The notes under the pieces are model-generated. The model was not told where the DNA came from. It saw only the letters and a list, made by a program, of their open reading frames with translations, and searched no databases. The position numbers were made by a program, and so were the translations under genes. Source: Streptosporangiales bacterium (GTDB lineage: Bacteria; Actinomycetota; Actinomycetes; Streptosporangiales; WHST01). From it: 64,000 bases of DNA. Location of the stretch: NCBI GenBank assembly GCA_009379825.1, contig WHTA01000021.1, positions 1 through 64,000 on the forward strand, given 5' to 3'. Below, one piece after another: positions 40,821 to 49,565 of this stretch; within the stretch, counting starts at the first letter, position 1; every line of letters begins with the position of its first letter.

Positions 40821-41821
40821 GGGGGTGCGGTGGACGCCCGCGGGATCAGGGCGGGGGCCGGTTCAGAGACGACCAGGCTTGCATCGGCGGCGCGGGTGCT
40901 GTCGGCGAGCAGGTCCACACCCTGCCGGCCGAGCTCGGCCAGCGGGAGCTGCACGGTGGTGAGGGCGGGACGCACGAACCTGGCCAGCGGGAGGTCGTGG
41001 ATCGCCAGCACGGAGATGTCGCGCGGTACCTCGTAGCCGCGGTCGCTGGCGGCTCCCAGCGCGCCGATGGCCGCGATCACGTTGCACACCACGACCGCGG
41101 TGAGGTCCGGGCTGCGGTCGAGCAGGCGGCCCATCACGCGGGCGCCTGACTCCGGCTCGTTCCACAGTCCCCACAGCCAGTCCGTCGGTTCTGGTTTGAT
41201 CCCCGCCGCCTGCAGGGCGCGACGCCAGCCGCGGAGCCGGTCGCGCGCGTGCCGGGTGCCGCGCATGGTGGTGACGCAGCCGACGCGGGTGTGTCCGAGC
41301 TCGACGAGATGCTCGGTGGCGACGCGTGCCGCCTGCTCGTCCGGCAGCGCGACCACGCCGATCCCGGGACGCGGATCCTCCTGCAGCATGACGGTGGGGA
41401 CCTTGTTGGCGAGGTGCGCGAGTACGTCGTCCGACGGGCGGCTCGCCCCCTGAATCACCAGGCCGTCGAGTGCACCGCCGTCGATCAGGCGTACGAGGGT
41501 GCCCGAGCCCTGCGCCAGGTTGTCGACGTCACCGAGGAACAGCGCCTGGTCGTGGTCCGCCGCGGCGGCCTGGGCGCCCGCGACGATCTCCGCGTAGACC
41601 GGGTTGACCACCTCGTGCAGCGCCATGGCGATCGCCCCCGACCGAGCACCGCGCAGCGACCGGGCGGCGACGTTGGGGGTGTAGCGCAACTGTTCTACGG
41701 CGCCGTGGATGCGATCGCGGGTCTCCGGCCTGATGCGCAATGTGGCGTCGCCGTTGAGGAGACGGGACACCACGGACGGCGCGACCCCGGCTGCCGCCGC
41801 GACCTCCTTGATCGTTGCCAT
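40811..41821 (-). CDS. LacI-family transcriptional regulator
   Basis: A 336-residue repressor with the N-terminal LacI helix-turn-helix ATIKEVAAAAGVAPSVVSRLLNGDATLR (residues 2-29), hinge region, and a periplasmic-binding-like sensor domain (FLGDVDNLAQGSGTLVRLIDGGALDGLVIQG). It is divergent from the dioxygenase-symporter unit and a LacI-type palindrome lies between them. It probably represses that unit until the transported substrate is present. The ligand is unknown. Confidence 0.9.
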   Translation of the reverse strand: MATIKEVAAAAGVAPSVVSRLLNGDATLRIRPETRDRIHGAVEQLRYTPNVAARSLRGARSGAIAMALHEVVNPVYAEIVAGAQAAAADHDQALFLGDVDNLAQGSGTLVRLIDGGALDGLVIQGASRPSDDVLAHLANKVPTVMLQEDPRPGIGVVALPDEQAARVATEHLVELGHTRVGCVTTMRGTRHARDRLRGWRRALQAAGIKPEPTDWLWGLWNEPESGARVMGRLLDRSPDLTAVVVCNVIAAIGALGAASDRGYEVPRDISVLAIHDLPLARFVRPALTTVQLPLAELGRQGVDLLADSTRAADASLVVSEPAPALIPRASTAPPPA

Positions 41822-41919
41822 TCCCCATTTGCCTCGTTCGGACGCCGACGTGGGCGCCAGGAGCAGCTACCTGTTCGCACATGATACTTCCCACGGTGCG
41901 CGAAGGATGTTACTGTCCG

Positions 41920-41933
41920 GAGAATCGATTCTC
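41920..41933. promoter_or_regulatory. LacI-type operator before the dioxygenase gene
   Basis: GAGAATCGATTCTC is a perfect 14-bp palindrome with the central CG typical of LacI-family operators. It lies 46 bp before the dioxygenase start, and TACTGT (41911-41916) directly before it fits TANNNT, so a bound repressor would cover the promoter. Confidence 0.7.
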
Positions 41934-41979
41934 GGATGTCGAGCAAGCAACGTACACGTGTGACCTCAAGGGAGATGTC

Positions 41980-42945
41980 ATGGCGTTCCTCGACAGTTCG
42001 CAGACCACAGCCCTGATGGATGACGGCTACCTGGTCCTCGACGGTGTGCTCGACGTCCAGCGCGATCTGCAGCCGGTTCTCGACGGGTACGAGGTGGTGC
42101 TCGAAGAGCTGGCGGTCACCCTGCACCAGCGCGGCGAGATCTCGTCGACCTTCGCCGACCTGCCGTTCGGGCAACGGCTGATCCGCATCACGAGGGAGCG
42201 CGGCCGCAGCGTCTCGCAGCACTTCGACATCAGCTTGCCGCAAACTGGAGTACGTGCCGACACACCGATGCACGTCGGACCCGCGTGTTTCAACCTGCTG
42301 ACCAACAGCAACCTGCTCGACATCGCCGAGAGCATCATCGGCCCGGACATCTACTGCAGCCCTGTCGGGCACGTGCGGATGAAGCTCCCCGAAGGCACCA
42401 TCTCTGCCGGCGACGGCATGATGGCCAAGATCCCGTGGCATCAGGACAACGGCGTGGTGCTCGAGGAGGCCGACGACGCCGAGGTGCTGACGGTGTGGTT
42501 GCCGTTGACGGAGGCGACCGTCGAGAACGGCTGCCTGCAGGTCATCCCTGCTCCCCGTAACACCGACCTGATGGCGCACTGCCCGTCGTCCAGCAAGGGC
42601 GCTCACATCCCGGACAAGTACGTGCCCGCGGACGCGGTCGTCTCGTTGCCCACGCGGCCAGGGAGCATCCTGCTCATGCATCCACGCACCCCGCACAGCT
42701 CGCTGGAGAACTCCACCACCGACCAGGTGCGGATCAGTATGGACCTGCGTTATCAACCGGTGGGTACTCCTACCGGGAGGCCGCATTTCCCCGGCTTCGT
42801 GGCTCGGTCACGCACACGTCCGCAGGACGTGCTCTCCGATGCTGCTGCGTGGAGCGCGATGTGGCACACGGCGCGGGCGGATCTTGCCGCCGGATCCACC
42901 CCCTCGTTCAACCGATGGAGCGCTGACTCACCCGTCTGTGCCTAG
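41980..42945 (+). CDS. phytanoyl-CoA dioxygenase (PhyH)-family Fe(II)/2-oxoglutarate oxygenase
   Basis: A 321-residue non-heme iron oxygenase. The first two iron ligands are in IPWHQDNG (HxD, near residues 148-155). The distal histidine is probably in MHPRTPHSSLEN near 230-241, and RISMDLRYQ supplies the 2-oxoglutarate-binding arginine. ATG 41980 follows AAGGGA. It is the first gene of a unit with a sodium-solute symporter and an unknown protein. Hydroxylation of the imported substrate is a reasonable inference; the substrate is unknown. Confidence 0.82.
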   Translation: MAFLDSSQTTALMDDGYLVLDGVLDVQRDLQPVLDGYEVVLEELAVTLHQRGEISSTFADLPFGQRLIRITRERGRSVSQHFDISLPQTGVRADTPMHVGPACFNLLTNSNLLDIAESIIGPDIYCSPVGHVRMKLPEGTISAGDGMMAKIPWHQDNGVVLEEADDAEVLTVWLPLTEATVENGCLQVIPAPRNTDLMAHCPSSSKGAHIPDKYVPADAVVSLPTRPGSILLMHPRTPHSSLENSTTDQVRISMDLRYQPVGTPTGRPHFPGFVARSRTRPQDVLSDAAAWSAMWHTARADLAAGSTPSFNRWSADSPVCA

Positions 42946-42959
42946 CTGAGGAATGGCTC

Positions 42960-44711
42960 ATGACGGTCATCGACTGGGGCATTGCCATCGGCGTCAATGT
43001 CGTCATCGGCATCTACGCCCTCACCCTCGCTCGTAGGACGAAGAACGCCAAGGACTTCCTCCTCGCCGCCAGGGGCCTGCCGTGGTGGATCGTCGGACTC
43101 TCCGCGTTCGCAACGGCGGTCGACTCCGGCGACTACGTGGTGGTTGCGGGCGGCGCCTACGGCTTCGGGTTGAGCAACCTCACCACGTGGTGGTTGGGAC
43201 TGCCGCTGGGCTGGTTCCTGGTCTCGTACTTCGTGTTCCTGCCGATGTACCGGTCAGGCGTGTACACCAACTCGGAGTGGCTGGAGTACCGGTTCGGGCC
43301 GTTCTCACGCGTCGTGGGGGCGTTCATCCAGCTCCAGTTCCGTACCAACGTGCTGGGGAACGTGAGCTGGTCGATCTACCTGTTGGTCACCGTCGTCGGT
43401 GGGCTCTCCCCGGTGTGGGCGTGGGTCGTGGTGGTCGGGATCGCTGCGCTCGCTGCGATCTACTCGGCGTTGGGTGGTCTGATCTCGGCCGCGTTCGCCG
43501 ACATCCCGCAGTGGCTCGCCATGGTCGTCGGGTCGTTCCTGCTCTGGTTCTTCGTCTACCGGCAGGTCGGCGGGTGGAACGGCTTGCAGGACAAGCTCAA
43601 CGCCATTCCCGACCCCGACAAGCCGGGCGGCGACCTCGGGTGGATGCTGCACGTCGGAGGGATGGACGAGCCCGGCGTCCCGCCGACGCTGGCCGTCTAC
43701 GGGTTCATCGTCCTGCTCGTCGGGTACAACGTCGTGAACCACACGCAGACGATGCGGTTCCTTGCGGCACGCTCGGAGTGGGACATGAAGATGGCCGCGC
43801 TCGCCGCCAGCGCGGTGACGGTCGTCGTGATGTTCTTCAACATCACCTTGGGCATCATGGGGCGCGCGCTGTTCCCCGACCTCGAGGTCGTCGACCGGAT
43901 CTTCCCGCTGCTCGTACAGAACTACCTGCCGTCCGTTCTCGTCGGGCTGGTGATCGCAGGTGTGATCGCGGCCGGTGTCTCCACCTTCAGTTCGGTGGCG
44001 ATCGCGCTCTCTGCCGTCTTCACCCGCGACGTGTACGCACGCTTCATCAAGAAGGACGGCGACGACGCGCACTACCTGACGGTGTCCAGGCTGCTCGTGC
44101 CGTTGATCGTCGCCAGCGGGTTCGTGTACATCCCGTTCCTCGAGGCGGGTGCGTTCCAGTTCTACGTGTCCCTCACCTCGGTGTTGGTCATGCCGCTCGC
44201 AGCGGTCTTCCTCGTCGGTGCGTTCAGCAGGTTCCACCGGGGTTCTGCGACGGTCGGCCTGATCGTGGGCTCGCTGTACGGCGTGTTCGCGTTCGTGGCA
44301 GGCGGCGGGTTGGAGCCGCTTGGCGTCGCGGCCTGGGAGGGAGTGCCCATCTGGGTGAGCAACACCTGGTGGACCTACCTCTGGGCGCCCGCCGTCACGC
44401 TGGCGTCGATGGCGGTGTTCTCGGGCCTGGTGTCGCGGCGCAGGGGCGCGTTGCGCGATGCCGACATCGCGGGCCTCACCTACCGTACGCGCGACGTCCT
44501 GCCGGCCGACCTGTCCGAGGTCGCGCAGACGCGGCTGGAAGCGGTGCGTGGGACGTGGCTGGAACAGAGCAGCGAACGGCTCGAGGCCGGCCCGGTTCGA
44601 CCCTTCCAGGTCCCTGAGGACGGGAGCCTGCCCTGGTACCGGCGCGACGTACTGCTGAGCGTCTCGTTCATCTGCCTGATGATCTTCCTCAGCCTCATCG
44701 TCTTCTGGTGA
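42960..44711 (+). CDS. sodium:solute symporter (SSS family)
   Basis: A 583-residue membrane protein with about thirteen helices. It begins DWGIAIGVNVVIGIYALTLARRTKNAKDFLLAARGLPWW, the usual SSS N-terminus, and includes GVIAAGVSTFSSVAIALSAVFTRDVY in the sodium-binding region. A long soluble C-terminal loop of about 90 residues precedes a last helix. It follows the dioxygenase by 14 bp and is likely co-regulated by LacI. Substrate unknown; compatible solutes, sugars and carboxylates are all possible. Confidence 0.87.
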   Translation: MTVIDWGIAIGVNVVIGIYALTLARRTKNAKDFLLAARGLPWWIVGLSAFATAVDSGDYVVVAGGAYGFGLSNLTTWWLGLPLGWFLVSYFVFLPMYRSGVYTNSEWLEYRFGPFSRVVGAFIQLQFRTNVLGNVSWSIYLLVTVVGGLSPVWAWVVVVGIAALAAIYSALGGLISAAFADIPQWLAMVVGSFLLWFFVYRQVGGWNGLQDKLNAIPDPDKPGGDLGWMLHVGGMDEPGVPPTLAVYGFIVLLVGYNVVNHTQTMRFLAARSEWDMKMAALAASAVTVVVMFFNITLGIMGRALFPDLEVVDRIFPLLVQNYLPSVLVGLVIAGVIAAGVSTFSSVAIALSAVFTRDVYARFIKKDGDDAHYLTVSRLLVPLIVASGFVYIPFLEAGAFQFYVSLTSVLVMPLAAVFLVGAFSRFHRGSATVGLIVGSLYGVFAFVAGGGLEPLGVAAWEGVPIWVSNTWWTYLWAPAVTLASMAVFSGLVSRRRGALRDADIAGLTYRTRDVLPADLSEVAQTRLEAVRGTWLEQSSERLEAGPVRPFQVPEDGSLPWYRRDVLLSVSFICLMIFLSLIVFW

Positions 44712-44722
44712 CGGGAGCTGCG

Positions 44723-45349
44723 ATGACCGAACGCATCCTCCGGCTTCCAGGCGCGCTCGGTGCGGACGGAGTACGCGCCAGGCTCGCCGCGCAGCGCTAC
44801 CGCCGGTTCAGCCCTGCGCGCTTGCTGCGCGGTGCTCCGCCGGACTCGTTGCGCGGCGTCGAGCAGGTGCTGGTCCCCAGCTGGCTGGTGCGGCTCGACG
44901 TCACGACGGCCCGCCGGGGACGGAGCGGAACACGGCAGACGTCGGTGTTCGTCGATGGTGTGTCGGGTGAGTGTCGCGCGGTGCCGGATGGCGCCTCCGT
45001 CGTCGAGCTCGACGCGACGACGCGTGCCGCGGCGAGGGTGGTGAACCAGGTGCCGGCCGAGGACGCGACGCGTCTTGCCGCCCACGGCATTCGCTGGCAG
45101 GTGCTGCGTGCCGGCAACGTGCACATCAGGAGCCTTCAACTGTCGCCGACCGACGCCGAGCTGGTGTACCTGGTCACCTGGCTCGGCTACTTCACCGGCG
45201 CTCCCGGACACATTCGCATCCGGTGTGTGAACGGCGTCGACGGCGGAGTGGAGAGTGCCGTCTACGCGATGAAGGTGCTCAGGGGGCTGGAGCAGGCCGG
45301 GCGCGACGTAGCCACAGCAGGCCGGCGACCGGCAGAACCAGCGGGATGA
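44723..45349 (+). CDS. unknown protein of the LacI-controlled unit
   Basis: A 208-residue soluble protein that I do not recognise. It has PSWLVRLDVTTARRG and TSVFVDGVSGECRAVP, a beta-rich pattern seen in proteins with a VDAVTGE-type repeat. It lacks a signal peptide. ATG 44723 follows GGGAGC; a GTG at 44708 overlaps the symporter stop and is the alternative. The last 24 codons overlap the end of the convergent membrane gene by 71 bp, which is unusual and may mark a rearrangement boundary. Confidence 0.6.
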   Translation: MTERILRLPGALGADGVRARLAAQRYRRFSPARLLRGAPPDSLRGVEQVLVPSWLVRLDVTTARRGRSGTRQTSVFVDGVSGECRAVPDGASVVELDATTRAAARVVNQVPAEDATRLAAHGIRWQVLRAGNVHIRSLQLSPTDAELVYLVTWLGYFTGAPGHIRIRCVNGVDGGVESAVYAMKVLRGLEQAGRDVATAGRRPAEPAG

Positions 45350-45692
45350 AGAGGTAGCCGCGGCCGTAGAGAGACCACACGGTGGCGTCAGGGAAGGCGC
45401 CCGGGTCGACCAGGCTGGCGGTGCCGATCACCAGCACACCGAGCAGCTCGACCGTGCACGCGGCCACGGCGATACGGTACGACGTGCGGCCGCGGCGGGC
45501 CAGCATCACCGTCGCCAGCGCGTACACGACCGCGGAGAACGCGGACAGCGTGTACGCCAGCGGCGCCTCGTGGAACCTGTCGATGATCTGCACGGTCGCC
45601 CGTGAGCCTGCGGCGACGGTGAAGATCCCGTACACCGCGACGAGCACGCGTCCCGGGCCGCGCCGGCGCACCGGCTGGGGTTCGTCAGGCAC
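45279..45692 (-). CDS. small integral membrane protein
   Basis: A 137-residue protein with four predicted membrane helices (VLVAVYGIFTVAAGSRATVQII, LSAFSAVVYALATVMLA, IAVAACTVELLGVLVIGTA, LFIPLVLPVAGLLWL). Function unknown. Its start overlaps the end of the next gene by 8 bp, so the two small membrane proteins are coupled. Both lie downstream of ccsB on the same strand. Confidence 0.7.
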   Translation of the reverse strand: MPDEPQPVRRRGPGRVLVAVYGIFTVAAGSRATVQIIDRFHEAPLAYTLSAFSAVVYALATVMLARRGRTSYRIAVAACTVELLGVLVIGTASLVDPGAFPDATVWSLYGRGYLFIPLVLPVAGLLWLRRARPAPAP

Positions 45693-46047
45693 CGGCCCAC
45701 ACCTGGTTCATCCGCACGATCAGCACCGGCAGCACCAAGCAGGCGACCGCCACGACGACCGAGCTCCACCGGCTGCGGTCCATGAACCCCCACGCCGCGC
45801 CGATCGGCAGCACCAGCAGCGAGCCGATCAGGTAGAGCAGGAACGTCAGCATCCCGTCCGCCGGCCGCTCGCCCTGCACCAGGACGACGATCGAGACGAC
45901 CAGCTGCACGAGCAGTCCCAGCTCCAGGATGCCGAGCACGACCAGGTGAGGCATCCCCATCGGCTTGTTCGCGATGGCCATCACCAGCGCAAACAGGGCG
46001 CCCGCCAGCGGCGCGAAGGTGAGGATAGTGGACAGCGTTGCGTTCAT
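45685..46047 (-). CDS. small integral membrane protein
   Basis: A 120-residue protein with four predicted membrane helices (LTFAPLAGALFALVMAIA, LVVLGILELGLLVQLVVSIVVL, LTFLLYLIGSLLVLPIGAAWG, SSVVVAVACLVLPVLIV). Function unknown. It starts 25 bp after the broken ccsB gene on the same strand and overlaps the next membrane gene by 8 bp. Confidence 0.72.
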   Translation of the reverse strand: MNATLSTILTFAPLAGALFALVMAIANKPMGMPHLVVLGILELGLLVQLVVSIVVLVQGERPADGMLTFLLYLIGSLLVLPIGAAWGFMDRSRWSSVVVAVACLVLPVLIVRMNQVWAGA

Positions 46048-46072
46048 CGCCAGTCATCTTTCCAGGTGCGGA

Positions 46073-46958
46073 TCACGGCAGTGCGTAGGAGTGCAGGCCG
46101 GTGATCCAGACGTTCACCACCACGAGGTTGAACAGCACGCAGGCGTACGCCACGCAGCAGATCACCGCCGCCCGCCTGGCCCGCCAGCCGGTGGTCGACC
46201 TGGCGTGCAGGTACGCGGCGTACGCGAGCCAGGCGATGAACGCCCAGGTCTCCTTCGGGTCCCAGCCCCAGTACCTGCCCCACGCGCCCTCCGCCCAGAT
46301 CGCCCCGGTGACGATCGCCAGCGTCCACAGCGGGAACGCGAACACGACCGTGCGCTGCGCCAACCGGTCCAGCGTCTCGGCGTCAGATAGCGACCCGCTG
46401 CTGTCGCGGCGCGACCGGTAGGGGCAGAGCGGCACGAGCGCGGTGCCCACCGTGTTCGCGCCGGCGGCGGCGAGCGCGGCCGTCACGTGGATGCTCAGCC
46501 AGTAGGAGTGCAGTGCCGGCACCAGCTGCGGCAGCGGGCGGTGCAGGACGGTCGTCGCGAGTGCCACCCCGGCGACGGCCGCGATCATCACGAACGGCCC
46601 GAGGTAGTGCGCGCGGTGCCGCACCGCGAGGACCAGGAAACAGCCGACGGCCGCCAGCGTGAGCGCAGCGACGAACTCGCCCATCGTGCCCCACGGCGGC
46701 CGGCCGGCGGCGACGCCGAGCGTCACCGTGTGGCCGAGGTGCAGCAACCCGCCGAGCGCGGCCAGGCCGGTGCCGTAGCGGCCGGCGATCGCCGGCAGGC
46801 GCGACGTGAGCGCTCCGCCACCGGCGAGCGCCGGCTGCCGCGACGCCGGCACGGCGGTACGCGAACGCGATGCCGTACAGCGGCAGTGCGAGCAGGTACG
46901 CGGCGACGGCGCCGGTGATCAGCTGATCGCTGGCGACGAGGAGCGGGTTGGCGGCCAC
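46073..46958 (-). pseudogene. ccsB: cytochrome c biogenesis protein CcsB/ResC-type, frameshifted
   Basis: The main frame encodes the multi-helix part with the WWD-type haem-handling signature GAWGRYWGWDPKETWAFIAWLAY near the C-terminus. The first helix, DQLITGAVAAYLLALPLYGIAFAYRR, lies in a different frame starting at GTG 46958 (GGGAG five bases upstream). The frames meet in a low-complexity linker near 46800-46870. No partner ccsA/resB gene is present here. The gene is either inactivated, or carries a sequence error; a short protein from 46852 would lack helix 1. Confidence 0.75.
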
Positions 46959-46974
46959 GGACACTCCCAGCTTG

Positions 46975-47011
46975 ATAGCTACATCGTGTCGGCAACTATA
47001 GCGACATCGTG
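46975..47011. promoter_or_regulatory. direct-repeat operator between ccsB and tetR
   Basis: ATAGCTACATCGTG (46975-46988) and ATAGCGACATCGTG (46998-47011) are direct repeats with 13 of 14 identical bases, 23 bp apart. They flank the predicted ccsB -10 element. The arrangement suggests binding of two regulator dimers, presumably the divergent TetR protein. Confidence 0.5.
46995..47000 (-). promoter_or_regulatory. -10 element of the ccsB unit
   Basis: On the minus strand TATAGT matches TATAAT at five of six bases. It lies between and partly inside the two ATAGC(T/G)ACATCGTG repeats, so a bound repressor would block it. Predicted transcription would start about 30 bp before the ccsB GTG. Confidence 0.45.
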
Positions 47012-47056
47012 CAGCCATCATTTGGGAGGCTGGGTCCTGCGGGGTGGCCGGCTAGC

Positions 47057-47663
47057 ATGGGCGCGATGGCACCGGCGACCGGCAACCTGGACGAGCACCG
47101 TGCCGCGATGCGCGCGGATACTGGCCGCGGTGCGCGAGCTCGCGCTCACCCGCGGGGTGGAGAAGGTGTCGTTCGCGGACGTGGCGACGCAGGCCGGCGT
47201 GGCCAGGAGCGTCGTCTACCACTACTTCCCGGACAAGCACGCCCTGCTCATCGCGCATGCCGAGGCCGAGACCGGCAGGTTCATGGACGCGTTCACCGCC
47301 GCGCTGCCCGACGCGGGCACGGCCACCGAGCGGGTGAGCCTTTACGTGCGCATGCAGCTGACCGACTTCGTCGAGTACCCGCAGCCGGCCGGCCACGAGC
47401 TCGCCGCGCTGCTCGGCCCGGACGCGTACGAGCGGATGCACGCCCACGTACGCCCGCTGGCGGCGCTGCTCACCCAGATCGTCGCCGACGGCATCACTAG
47501 CGGTGAGTTCGCGGCCGGCGACCCGGGCGAGGCAGCGTCGCTGGTGCACGCCTGCCTCGGCGCGGAGCGCCACCCGCTTGGCCAGGGCCGGCACGAGCTC
47601 GACGCCGCCATCGACCGCGTGACGACGTTCGTCCTCCGCGGCCTGGGCGCAGACCCCGGCTAG
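47057..47663 (+). pseudogene. TetR-family regulator, frameshifted in the DNA-binding domain
   Basis: The first frame reads MGAMAPATGNLDEHRAAMRA. The rest, ARILAAVRELALTRGVEKVSFADVATQAGVARSVVYHYFPDKHALL, is a clear TetR helix-turn-helix in another frame. The junction is the run GCGCGCG near 47110-47118, where loss of one CG pair would explain the shift. The C-terminal ligand domain is intact to 47663 and overlaps the end of the convergent lysR by 4 bp. If the shift is real no DNA-binding protein is made from the natural start. Confidence 0.78.
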
Positions 47664-48595
47664 GACGCCCCTTGCGGCACCGGCTTGCGGTAGCCGGTCA
47701 TGCTGTCGGCCGCGTCGCGCAGGGACCTGAGGAACGCGTTCACCAACGGGCCGTCGTCGAGGCGGCGCGAGACCGCCGCGACGTGGCGTTGCGGCAGGCC
47801 GTCCCCGATGGTGAGCGCCTTGATGTCCTTGCTCGGGTCGTACGCGAACGTGGGGATGATCGCGACGCCCACCGCCGCGCTCACCAGGCCGCGTACCGCC
47901 GCGAAGTTGTTGGTGCGGAACGCGATGTCGGGTCGGAAGCCGGACGCGACACCACGTGCGAGCAGGCACGAATGTAGCGCGGTGCCTTCCAGTGTCGCGA
48001 TCCATCGCTCGTCGGTGAGCTGGTCGAAGCTGGCTGGTCGTTTCCGCCGCACCAACCGATGCCTGCTCGACGCGATGACGACGAGGGGTTCGGTCATCAG
48101 CTCCATCACACGCAGCTCGTTCGGCCAGGTGCGGGGCACCAGGTCGTAGCGGAACACCAGGCCGACGTCGATATCGCCTTGCACTACGCGCGGCACCAGG
48201 TCGTGCGGTTCGCCCTCGTCGAGCGTGACCTCGATGTCGTCACGGTTGCGCAGGAAGCGTTCGAACGCGCGCGGTAGCAGCGCGGTGCCCGCAGAGGCGA
48301 AGCTGCCGATCCTTATCCGGCCGGCCTTCCCCGCCGACAGCCTGGTCAGCTCGTTCTGTACGCGCGAGAGCAGCCCGATCAGCTCGCTGCTGCGTTCGTA
48401 CAGATACGTCGCGGTCGGCGTGCACGTGATGTGTCTCGAGTGGCGCTCGAACAGCTGCAGGCCTGTGGTGCGTTCCAGCGCCGCCATCTGTTGCGACACG
48501 GCCGAAGTCGTGTAGTCGAGCTCTCGCCCTGCGTCCGCGAAGGAGCCCAGTCGTACGACGGCCTCGAAGGTATGTAGCCAGCTCGTTTGCAGCAT
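47660..48595 (-). CDS. LysR-family transcriptional regulator
   Basis: A 311-residue regulator with the N-terminal winged helix FEAVVRLGSFADAGRELDYTTSAVSQQMAALERTTGLQLFERH (residues 10-52) and the LysR effector-binding domain (GRIRIGSFASAGTALLPRAFERF). It is divergent from the importer/acyl-CoA operon, with an inverted repeat in the intervening region close to its own start. It is the likely regulator of that operon, with the imported acid or its CoA ester as the probable inducer. Confidence 0.88.
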   Translation of the reverse strand: MLQTSWLHTFEAVVRLGSFADAGRELDYTTSAVSQQMAALERTTGLQLFERHSRHITCTPTATYLYERSSELIGLLSRVQNELTRLSAGKAGRIRIGSFASAGTALLPRAFERFLRNRDDIEVTLDEGEPHDLVPRVVQGDIDVGLVFRYDLVPRTWPNELRVMELMTEPLVVIASSRHRLVRRKRPASFDQLTDERWIATLEGTALHSCLLARGVASGFRPDIAFRTNNFAAVRGLVSAAVGVAIIPTFAYDPSKDIKALTIGDGLPQRHVAAVSRRLDDGPLVNAFLRSLRDAADSMTGYRKPVPQGAS

Positions 48596-48606
48596 GCACG
48601 GACACC

Positions 48607-48644
48607 AACCTCACACCCCCGTACCGCAGCGGTGGATTGAGGTT
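48607..48644. promoter_or_regulatory. inverted repeat in the lysR/importer promoter region
   Basis: AACCTCA (48607-48613) and TGAGGTT (48638-48644) are perfect 7-bp inverted repeats 24 bp apart. A second palindrome, ACCGcagCGGT (48623-48633), lies inside. The block ends 12 bp upstream of lysR, a normal position for a LysR binding region controlling both directions. Confidence 0.5.
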
Positions 48645-48746
48645 AAGCAATTCTGCAGCTCGACACAAGAAGCCCGAGTTCCCAGGCTCTTCCGTTTGCC
48701 GCGGGCGCTACGCAGGATTGTCGAAACCGCGTGAAGGGGCGAGCCC

Positions 48747-49538
48747 ATGCCGGATATCACCCTCGAACACGTCACCGTCGACTTCCACACCGGCAAGCGT
48801 CGTAACAAGCAAACGGTTCGCGCGCTCGACGACGTCGACCTGAAGGTCGCCGACCGTGAGTTCGTCTGCCTGCTCGGTCCCAGCGGCTGCGGGAAGTCGA
48901 CACTGCTGAATCTCGTCGCCGGTTTCCGACATCCCACGGCTGGGCGGATCACCGTTGGTGGGCAACCGGTGAGTGGGCCAGGGCCCGACCGCGGCGTGGT
49001 GTTCCAGGACGCCAACATCTTCCCCTGGCTCAGCGTCGAGAAGAACGTCGCGTTCGGCCCGCAGATGCGCGGTGTCACCGGAAGCGCCGAGCTGCGCGAG
49101 CAGGTGCACACGTACCTCTCGCGGGTGGGCCTATCCGATTTCGCGGACCGGTTGCCACTGCAGCTGTCCGGCGGAATGCGCCAGCGGGTCGCGCTGGCGC
49201 GGGTGCTCATCAACGACCCGCCCGTGCTGCTGATGGACGAACCGTTCGGTGCGCTCGACGCGCAGACCCGCATCATCATGCAGGAGCTGCTGCTCGAGCT
49301 GTGGGAGAAGGAAAGAAAGACCGTCATCTTCGTGACGCACGACATCGACGAAGCGCTGCTGCTCGCGGATCGGGTGTACGTGATGTCCGTACGGCCAGGG
49401 CGAATCCAGGACACCATCGAGGTTCCACTCGAGCGCCCGCGTGCATATCAGGTGACGAACGAGAGCGTGTTCCGCGACCTGCGCAACCGCCTGTTCGAGC
49501 AGCTACACGACCAAGCCCTCGTCGCTGAGTCCCTGTGA
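48747..49538 (+). CDS. ABC importer ATPase (SsuB/TauB type)
   Basis: A 263-residue ATPase with Walker A GPSGCGKST near residues 46-54, signature LSGGMRQRVALARVL near 138, and Walker B VLLMDEPFGALDAQT near 158. It belongs to the nitrate/sulfonate/taurine group of importers. ATG 48747 follows AAGGGG. The binding protein and permease follow on the same strand. Substrates of this group include organic sulfonates, aromatic acids and thiamine precursors; the metabolic genes downstream favour a carboxylic acid. Confidence 0.9.
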   Translation: MPDITLEHVTVDFHTGKRRNKQTVRALDDVDLKVADREFVCLLGPSGCGKSTLLNLVAGFRHPTAGRITVGGQPVSGPGPDRGVVFQDANIFPWLSVEKNVAFGPQMRGVTGSAELREQVHTYLSRVGLSDFADRLPLQLSGGMRQRVALARVLINDPPVLLMDEPFGALDAQTRIIMQELLLELWEKERKTVIFVTHDIDEALLLADRVYVMSVRPGRIQDTIEVPLERPRAYQVTNESVFRDLRNRLFEQLHDQALVAESL

Positions 49539-49565
49539 CGCAGCAACCCCCGATTGGAGACTGAC

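Noticed and set aside
46806-47663. A 285-residue protein by reading tetR from an upstream in-frame start.
   Set aside because: The extra N-terminus is antisense to ccsB and non-homologous; the natural start is in the other frame at 47057.
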